Part shown: positions 61,301 through 64,000 of the stretch, piece after piece
Position numbering within the stretch: the first letter of the stretch is position 1
Layout: every line of letters starts with the position of its first letter
Source: Larus michahellis
Lineage: Eukaryota > Chordata > Aves > Charadriiformes > Laridae
Direction of reading: 5' to 3'
Assembly (NCBI RefSeq): GCF_964199755.1
Contig: NC_133901.1
Span: forward strand, 23,283,583-23,347,582
DNA: 64,000 nt
Notes under the pieces: generated by a model
Seen by the model: only the letters and a program-made list of their open reading frames with translations
Database searches by the model: none
What the model was told of the DNA's origin: nothing
Position numbers and translations under genes: made by a program

Positions 61301-64000
61301 TGTTAAAGCGATTCAGATATAACTATCTCTAAACCTGACTCTGTGGTATTCAAGGAGAATCAGAGCTCTGAGGTGTTTTGATTTTTTTACCAAACCTGTT
61401 TTAAGAAGAAAAAAAGTGTACAGTGTAATGCCACAGCGATTGAAAAATCAAGCTGTTGTATTTATTTCTGCTATTTCACTCTTAATAGCCCTCTATTTGT
61501 AACCATTGATATTAAAATTTATATTCTTTTAATCCTAAGTAAATCAGAGGAAAAATTCCTCTTAAATTAGCCGAGCTACTGTATTACTGAAGCAATGCAA
61601 GATTATAGTCAGACAGAGAATTGGGCATTTTATTATGAAAGCTGGTGCAGAAAGCAGGTAATGCTTGGTATACACACATGTAATCATTAATAGGGATTGG
61701 CTGGTTCAAAAGGAGATAGAGGACTCCCTGGATTGCCCGGTAGTCTTGGTCTTCCTGGAGAGATGGGGCTTCCTGGATTGCCAGGATATGGACCACAAGG
61801 AATAAGAGGCTTCAAAGGCTCTAAAGGAATACCTGGTCCACCTGGATTACCTGGAGAAGCTGGTTTGTACCTTCCTATTTTAACATGGTTTACCTGTCTT
61901 AAAGAGTACTTGGTTGAAATTGCAGTAAAAGACATATCGAAGTCAAAGACATAACATATGAAACATAAGAAGTTTTTCTTGCGATACGATTTACACAGTG
62001 TTGTTCCAACTTTGGTCCCACTGGAGCTAATAGCAAAAGGGTCGTCAGATAATTGAGGTTGGAAGTAACCCTATGAGGTCTTTAGTCCAAATTCCTCAGA
62101 GCGGGGTCAGCTATGAGCTCAGACCAAGTTACTGAAGGCATTATCCAGTTGGACCTTGAAAACCTCCAAGGACAAAGACAGCACATCATCTCTGGGCAAC
62201 TTGTTCCAGTGCTTGACTGTCTTCATCGTGGGGGAAAAAAAAAAAAAAAGTCTTTAAATATGCATCCAGTCATCATCATTAGTGTGAGCTAAGTAATTAG
62301 GTGAAAATATGAAGGACTTAATGATTTTTGAGTGCTGGAAACATATACTGGTATGTTTATAGGCCAGCATAATCTGTAAGAACACAAAGCTGGATGGCAG
62401 ATATAGTCAATGTTTCTTAAAGAGAATACCCATTAAATCTCTGAAATGGAGGTGCAGATTAAGCATTTCTCAATTGCATCATTTTCGTGCTGACTTTGTG
62501 CTTCCTTTTCTGAGTCTCCACTAGACTGCAGGAGAGCTGAGGAAGACTGCAGGTGGACTTGGTGTCAATAAAATTCTTTTGCTTTATGAAGCCAGGATCT
62601 GAAGGCTTTTCAAAGCCTGTTGGAGTTTCAGAAATATGGAAACTGTAGACGACTGCGTTTTTAACCGAGTAGATTGATCACTAATATATTTAATGTTTAA
62701 GATTACATATTGTCAAACTATAAGGCTTTGTAATCTTTGATTATGTATTTGCTGAAGGTCTGAAAGGAGAGACCAGTAGGATAACTCCATTACCTGCATT
62801 GCCAGGACCTCAAGGACCAGATGGTTTACCTGGACCCCCAGGAGTGCCTGGTGAGTACATCTGCACTAAATACGCTAAAAATCAGAGATAATCTGATTGG
62901 GATTTCTCTCCCAGCTCTGGCCAGATAAAGCCGTTGGCTTACTTTGAAATAACTGTAAAAAGGATTTCTGTGGTACAGAAACTATGGAATTAGCTGTAAC
63001 ATTCCCTTTCAAGAAAACTAAGGGAAGGGCACAAAGGGCCACGTCCATGGTGTGCAGTATGGCAGAGACTCCAAGCAGTCCTATGCTATGGCTTGGTTCC
63101 TCCAAGAACCAGAAACATCTGGTGCATATGGTGCAGCTTGTAGTATTCAGAAAGGCACCTCTGGCATAATCTTGACAAAAGCATATCCAAAATTATGCTG
63201 GGACTGCCTTCAAAAAAAAAAAAGGAAAAAAATAGGTTAAAGCATTCTTCCCGAAGCCCTTGGCCCTTCTCAGCCTTCGCAGGGGCACAGTCAAAAAAAG
63301 TAACCGTATTACTAGGTTTCCCGGTTCCTTTTTGATGTGACTGTTACTAACCATTGTTCTAAGATATTAAGAATGTGAGTTTCCTTTTTTGGGTGGGTTT
63401 TGGGCTTGGGTTCTAGGTGGGATTTTTTTGGTTGCTGGTGTTTTAAATTTTTGCGTAATTTTTGAATGCGCTGAAGGACAGTAAGTGACATTCAGGCTAA
63501 CTGTAAGGCATCTTTGCTTTGGTTTTGTAGAACAATAGTCCTTAAAGCTGCCCTGAATAGCATAGGAAGATTTCTTGGCAGCTTTATGGTAGTTTCTGTT
63601 CTTATAGCTGCTTCTGTTCCAAGCCTCACCCGTATAGTATGTGTTTGTATCTTCTCAACAAGTGGAAGATTTGTATCTGCACATAGTTGTTCCTAGAATT
63701 CTGGAATTTGGAGAGATTGCATAAAAACTTGATTCACAGGCTTGTGCCTGCTTTGATACTGTGAACACAATTTAGCATTTTAACTGTGAAAATCTGCTCT
63801 GCAGGACAACTAGTGTCTAAATTCTAATATAATCTACAGTGGTGTCCTAGTTAATAATGACAAACTGTATAGCACCTAATCTTACAAGTTGATGTTCTGT
63901 GGTAAGATACATCACAGTTTACTTATTTTCTTTGCACAGGTAGAGCTGGAGCAAGAGGCCAGCAAGGTGATTCAGGACATCCAGGCCCAACAGGTGACAC
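22272..64000 (+). CDS. COL4A3: Collagen alpha-3(IV) chain, 5' part of gene (28 exons; continues past right edge)
   Basis: Twenty-eight exons between 22272 and the window end join in frame into about 2,084 nt (about 694 codons). This is roughly 40% of a chain that in the family is near 1,670 residues. The model has a signal peptide (1 to about 27), four 7S cysteines in exon 2, then Gly-X-Y repeats broken by many short interruptions. Several interruptions are diagnostic of alpha3(IV): [29 protein letters not shown] and CTDCSYIPG. The chain assembles with alpha4 and alpha5(IV) in glomerular, cochlear and ocular basement membranes. In humans its NC1 domain is the Goodpasture antigen and mutations cause Alport syndrome; the NC1 region is not in this window. 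Every intron is GT-AG and exon phases agree throughout. Confidence 0.96.
23092..23160. repeat. Duplicated element with near-palindromic AAACTGCCAGTTT core
   Basis: Two copies of AAACTGCCAGTTTC (23101-23114 and 23145-23158), each preceded by a similar A(C/T)CAAACA stretch. The start-to-start spacing is 44 bp. The core is an inverted repeat except at its centre. It lies about 740 bp inside COL4A3 intron 1. Confidence 0.75.
30760..30806. repeat. TTAAAC-type simple repeat
   Basis: Imperfect repeats of CTTAAA/CTTAGA (AGACTTAAACTTAAACTTAG) in COL4A3 intron 1. Confidence 0.75.
35663..36095 (+). mobile_element. CR1 LINE, 5'-truncated, relatively intact
   Basis: Plus orientation, about 430 bp, ending in a degenerate CATGATTCCGTGAAT tail. 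It keeps an open frame of 114 codons (35673-36017) with CR1 ORF2 C-terminal motifs: [30 protein letters not shown] and HWNRLPREI. 5' truncation is normal for CR1. It lies 316 bp upstream of COL4A3 exon 2. Not a functional gene: the catalytic reverse transcriptase and endonuclease domains are absent. Confidence 0.92.
36411..36467 (+). CDS. COL4A3: COL4A3 exon 2: 7S cysteine segment (57 nt)
   Basis: The exon lies between TTTTCCAG and GTAAGA and encodes [19 protein letters not shown] (residues 29-47). The four cysteines in C-X-C...C-X-C arrangement form the short 7S cross-linking region and match the N terminus of alpha3(IV). It comes after the 14-kb first intron. Phase 0 to 0. Confidence 0.96.
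36468..40903 (+). other. COL4A3: COL4A3 introns 2 and 3
   Basis: Introns 36468-39086 and 39177-40903. No gene, RNA or mobile element recognised. A 180-bp stretch at about 37,690-37,870 keeps several CpG dinucleotides in an otherwise CpG-poor intron and is unexplained. Confidence 0.7.
39087..39176 (+). CDS. COL4A3: COL4A3 exon 3 (90 nt)
   Basis: Ten perfect Gly-X-Y triplets (residues 48-77), starting [16 protein letters not shown] and ending GPQGPK, between TTTACAG and GTAGGT. This starts the triple helix. The closely similar GEKGFPGPPG opening in human alpha3(IV) supports the assignment. Confidence 0.96.
40904..40948 (+). CDS. COL4A3: COL4A3 exon 4 (45 nt)
   Basis: Five triplets, [15 protein letters not shown] (residues 78-92), between a TAG acceptor and GTAAGT. 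Compare human GLPGLTGSKGVR. Phase 0 to 0. Confidence 0.95.
41436..41480 (+). CDS. COL4A3: COL4A3 exon 5 (45 nt)
   Basis: Five triplets, [15 protein letters not shown] (residues 93-107), between CATTAG and GTAAGT. It is nearly identical to the alpha3(IV) GLPGFSGSPGLPG stretch. Phase 0 to 0. Confidence 0.95.
41776..41838 (+). CDS. COL4A3: COL4A3 exon 6 (63 nt)
   Basis: Seven triplets ending GVPGCNGTK (residues 108-128), between TTTTTAG and GTACAA. The conserved cysteine (residue 124) is followed by an N-G-T sequon at residue 125. The corresponding human stretch has the cysteine but Ser-Gly-Ser instead of the sequon, as I recall it. Phase 0 to 0. Confidence 0.95.
42588..42641 (+). CDS. COL4A3: COL4A3 exon 7 (54 nt)
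   Basis: Six triplets, [18 protein letters not shown] (residues 129-146), between CTTCCAG and GTAGGT. The 54-nt size and whole-Gly start are the ancestral fibrillar and type IV collagen exon pattern. Phase 0 to 0. Confidence 0.95.
43466..43492 (+). CDS. COL4A3: COL4A3 exon 8 (27-nt micro-exon)
   Basis: Only nine codons, GIPGIKGEK (residues 147-155), between CCCTAG and GTCAGT. It keeps frame and phase 0 on both sides. A 27-nt exon at this place is also part of the mammalian COL4A3 structure as I remember it. Confidence 0.93.
44091..44168 (+). CDS. COL4A3: COL4A3 exon 9 with a triplet interruption (78 nt)
   Basis: Encodes [20 protein letters not shown] then GMPGLQ (residues 156-181), between TTGTCCAG and GTAATT. 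The helix is broken after GCP by AEVYNQGY and resumes at GAKGDPG, at the same place as the human interruption. A cysteine at residue 157 takes the place of alanine in the human chain. Phase 0 to 0. Confidence 0.95.
44196..44290. repeat. Compound ATAC/AT microsatellite
   Basis: ATACATACATACATATATATA followed by imperfect TATATAA and GTGTATGTATATA units, about 30 bp beyond the COL4A3 exon 9 donor. Likely length-polymorphic. Confidence 0.8.
44590..44630 (-). mobile_element. CR1 LINE, short 3' tail remnant
   Basis: About 40 bp reading AGAATAGAATAGTTCGGTTGG and AAGGGACCT, the CR1 3' end in minus orientation. The following sequence is too diverged to assign. Confidence 0.6.
45185..45247 (+). CDS. 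COL4A3: COL4A3 exon 10 (63 nt)
   Basis: Seven triplets, from [13 protein letters not shown] to GPPGPS (residues 182-202), between ATGCAG and GTGAGT. Perfect Gly-X-Y, phase 0 to 0. Confidence 0.95.
45745..45780 (+). CDS. COL4A3: COL4A3 exon 11 (36 nt)
   Basis: Four triplets, [12 protein letters not shown] (residues 203-214), between TTATAG and GTAGTC. The following intron is only 115 nt, the shortest in the window. Phase 0 to 0. Confidence 0.94.
45896..45937 (+). CDS. COL4A3: COL4A3 exon 12 with interruption (42 nt)
   Basis: Encodes [14 protein letters not shown] (residues 215-228), between TTTTACAG and GTAATT. The triplet pattern slips at GLKVIG (a four-residue spacing), at the same place as the RVIGHKG break of human alpha3(IV). 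Phase 0 to 0. Confidence 0.95.
47319..47396 (+). CDS. COL4A3: COL4A3 exon 13, diagnostic interruption and N-glycan site (78 nt)
   Basis: Encodes [13 protein letters not shown] then [13 protein letters not shown] (residues 229-254), between TGTCAAG and GTAGTA. The hydrophobic TVIVTL break and the N-M-T sequon (residue 252) are close to human GTVIVTLTGPDNRT, making this one of the strongest identifiers of COL4A3. A CR1 element begins 112 bp beyond the donor. Confidence 0.97.
47509..48134 (-). mobile_element. CR1 LINE, largest copy in window
   Basis: Minus orientation, about 625 bp in COL4A3 intron 13. The 3' tail AGAATCATAGAATG lies at the left end, followed by the conserved CATCTAGTCCAACCCCCCTG. 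Translating the minus strand gives CR1 ORF2 C-terminal motifs ([67 protein letters not shown]) in one frame, broken by a TGA where the family has an Arg codon just after EKRRL, so it is dead. Left edge 112 bp from the exon 13 donor. Confidence 0.95.
49517..49579 (+). CDS. COL4A3: COL4A3 exon 14 (63 nt)
   Basis: Encodes [20 protein letters not shown] plus T (residues 255-275), between GTAATAG and GTAAGT. It starts inside the interruption (D-L-K) and returns to Gly-X-Y with a lysine/glutamate-rich run. The exon begins with Asp, not Gly, as in the human gene. Confidence 0.95.
49849..49905 (+). CDS. COL4A3: COL4A3 exon 15 with interruption (57 nt)
   Basis: Encodes [19 protein letters not shown] (residues 276-294), between TTACAG and GTAAGT. 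The helix breaks at GDSQSEKG; the human chain has ESYGSEKG here. The exon seems one codon shorter than its mammalian counterpart as I remember it. Phase 0 to 0. Confidence 0.94.
51943..51987 (+). CDS. COL4A3: COL4A3 exon 16 (45 nt)
   Basis: Five triplets, [15 protein letters not shown] (residues 295-309), between TTTGTAG and GTAATG. It matches human GKPGKDGVPGFPG. Phase 0 to 0. Confidence 0.95.
53395..53448 (+). CDS. COL4A3: COL4A3 exon 17 (54 nt)
   Basis: Six triplets, [18 protein letters not shown] (residues 310-327), between CTTGCAG and GTATTG. Perfect Gly-X-Y, phase 0 to 0. Confidence 0.94.
53824..53865 (+). CDS. COL4A3: COL4A3 exon 18 (42 nt)
   Basis: Encodes [14 protein letters not shown] (residues 328-341) before GTAAGT. 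The acceptor is GCGAAG, which lacks the usual pyrimidine at -3, although a C/T-rich run lies about 10-20 nt upstream. The human equivalent is GQKGDIGPPGFRGP. A cysteine (residue 339) appears just before the next interruption. The last exon of the initial phase-0 series. Confidence 0.92.
55049..55136 (+). CDS. COL4A3: COL4A3 exon 19, TEYYDY interruption (88 nt)
   Basis: Starts in phase 0 with [18 protein letters not shown] and ends in phase 1 (first G of a Gly codon) before GTGGGT (to residue 371). The acidic, tyrosine-rich break is diagnostic: human has TEYYDTYQEKGDEG. The exon seems one codon longer than the human one. From here introns split the first Gly base from the rest of the codon. 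Confidence 0.95.
55497..55530. repeat. (CT)n followed by T24
   Basis: A pyrimidine tract of five CT units and then 24 thymines in COL4A3 intron 19. It is far from any acceptor (exon 20 starts at 56256), so probably only a simple repeat. Confidence 0.85.
56256..56291 (+). CDS. COL4A3: COL4A3 exon 20 (36 nt)
   Basis: Phase 1 to 1. With the split Gly it reads [12 protein letters not shown] and the next G, between TTTGCAG and GTATGT. Perfect triplets, residues about 371-383. Confidence 0.93.
56647..56811 (+). CDS. COL4A3: COL4A3 exon 21 (165 nt)
   Basis: Phase 1 to 1, residues 383-438. It begins with [17 protein letters not shown], has a cysteine-containing break GLCVVGPPG (Cys 411), and ends GPPGEP. 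The TRPGLRG start corresponds to human SSRPGLRG. The donor is GTGACG, weak at +5, but required by the phase and by the next exon. Without splicing the frame ends after DVSVFNI. Confidence 0.94.
57798..57880 (-). mobile_element. CR1 LINE, 3' tail fragment
   Basis: Minus orientation: AATCATAGAATCATAGAAT followed by AAGTTGGAAGGGACCCATAA and AGATCAT. It is about 75 bp upstream of the COL4A3 exon 22 acceptor, an unusually close position. Confidence 0.8.
57956..58048 (+). CDS. COL4A3: COL4A3 exon 22 (93 nt)
   Basis: Phase 1 to 1, between TTAACAG and GTCAGT. It opens with the break [10 protein letters not shown] (human DIVFRKGPPG), then [16 protein letters not shown] and ends GDIGMK plus one base of the next Gly. 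It carries a cysteine at residue 455. Residues 438-469. Confidence 0.95.
58778..58873 (+). CDS. COL4A3: COL4A3 exon 23, CTDC break (96 nt)
   Basis: Phase 1 to 1, between ATTCTAG and GTAAAT. It encodes [17 protein letters not shown], then [15 protein letters not shown]. The paired cysteines C-T-D-C (residues 475 and 478) followed by SYIPG match the CTQCPYIPG break of human alpha3(IV), a strong identifier. Residues 469-501. Confidence 0.96.
59227..59297 (+). CDS. COL4A3: COL4A3 exon 24 (71 nt)
   Basis: Starts in phase 1, ends in phase 0, between TTTGCAG and GTAAGA. Encodes [18 protein letters not shown] and then FPGAQ (to residue 524). It matches human [13 protein letters not shown]...FPGAQ. 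The odd length restores phase 0 for exon 25. Confidence 0.95.
60536..60724 (+). CDS. COL4A3: COL4A3 exon 25, triple RGD exon (189 nt)
   Basis: The longest exon in the window: 63 codons (525-587), phase 0 to 0, between GTTCCAG and GTGGGT. One break, [13 protein letters not shown], interrupts the triplets (human has GETLQPEG). It contains three RGD motifs (530-532, 554-556, 560-562) and a very basic end rich in GSKG units. RGD in collagen triplets can be an integrin ligand when unfolded, but this is not proof of use. Confidence 0.95.
61694..61862 (+). CDS. COL4A3: COL4A3 exon 26 (169 nt)
   Basis: Phase 0 to 1, residues 588-644, starting [13 protein letters not shown] and ending GLPGEA plus one base. 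Contains the small break GLPGYGPQG (human GPPGYGPQG). The acceptor is AATAG and the donor GTTTGT is weak, but the match to human GPPGEAG and the phase of exon 27 require it. Without splicing the frame runs into the intron for about 29 codons. Confidence 0.94.
62042..62234 (-). mobile_element. CR1 LINE, diverged 3' fragment
   Basis: Minus orientation: TGAGGTTGGAAGTAACC, TTTAGTCCAAATTCCTC, then CATCTCTGGGCAACTTGTTC and CAGTGCTTGAC, all recognisable CR1 3'-region landmarks though diverged. The tail repeat itself is lost. Followed by an A15 tract. Confidence 0.8.
62758..62850 (+). CDS. COL4A3: COL4A3 exon 27 (93 nt)
   Basis: Phase 1 to 1, between GCTGAAG and GTGAGT. Encodes [19 protein letters not shown] and then [11 protein letters not shown]. 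The break [13 protein letters not shown] corresponds to ELSVSTPVPG in the human chain. Residues 644-675. Confidence 0.94.
63940..64000 (+). CDS. COL4A3: COL4A3 exon 28, cut by window end
   Basis: Begins in phase 1 after TTTGCACAG and reads [19 protein letters not shown] to the window edge. Triplets are regular. The last bases (CAGGTGACAC) could also hold a donor at 63993/63994, so the true 3' end is either there or beyond the window. Confidence 0.85.

Larger units (their letters stand above)
60725..63939 (+). other. COL4A3: COL4A3 introns 25-27
   Basis: Introns 60725-61693, 61863-62757 and 62851-63939. The middle one carries a CR1 fragment (62042-62234) with an A15 tract beside it (62235-62249). 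Intron 27 has G/T-rich DNA at about 63,385-63,440. Nothing else recognised. Confidence 0.7.

Noticed and set aside
63405..63440. G/T-rich stretch considered as a regulatory element
   Set aside because: Low complexity only; no defined motif and no conservation information.
1..64000. CRISPR array, tRNA/rRNA genes, operons or prokaryotic mobile elements
   Set aside because: None seen. Exon-intron structure, GT-AG splice sites, collagen IV genes and CR1 repeats show vertebrate nuclear DNA.

Overview
This is vertebrate nuclear DNA, most likely from a bird. It is AT-rich and intron-dominated, with one GC-rich CpG island near position 22,000. All recognisable interspersed repeats are CR1 LINE fragments, several ending in the (ATTCTATG)-type 3' tail typical of birds and other sauropsids. 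The genes are compact compared with mammalian orthologues. I cannot name the species from sequence alone.

The window holds the 5' halves of two basement-membrane (type IV) collagen genes arranged head to head. COL4A4 lies on the minus strand: its CDS starts at 16612, runs leftwards through five coding exons to 731, and leaves the window on the left. COL4A3 lies on the plus strand: its CDS starts at 22272, and 28 exons are seen up to position 64000, where the last is cut by the window edge. Both identities rest on subfamily-specific non-triplet stretches, not only on Gly-X-Y repeats. For COL4A4 these are the N-terminal [19 protein letters not shown] segment and [13 protein letters not shown]. 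For COL4A3 they are [37 protein letters not shown] and CTDCSYIPG.

Layout: 1-16,612 holds COL4A4 coding exons in long AT-rich introns. 16,613-21,992 is COL4A4 intron 1 with one CR1 fragment. 21,540-22,900 is the CpG island, carrying the shared promoter, the likely COL4A4 untranslated exon 1 and COL4A3 exon 1. 22,356-36,410 is the 14-kb COL4A3 intron 1, with a CR1 copy near its 3' end. 36,411-64,000 holds COL4A3 exons 2-28 in mostly short introns, with four further CR1 fragments.

How the genes work together: the alpha3 and alpha4 chains assemble with alpha5 into the alpha3-alpha4-alpha5(IV) trimer of specialised basement membranes such as the kidney glomerulus, cochlea and eye. Shared head-to-head promoters are a known feature of COL4 gene pairs and fit coordinated output of partner chains. 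No bacterial system, CRISPR array, tRNA/rRNA gene or unrelated protein gene was found. The points most worth a second look are a cluster of three RGD motifs in COL4A3 exon 25, an added N-glycosylation sequon in exon 6, weak splice donors at exons 21 and 26, an in-frame upstream ATG in the promoter, and a duplicated palindromic element in intron 1.
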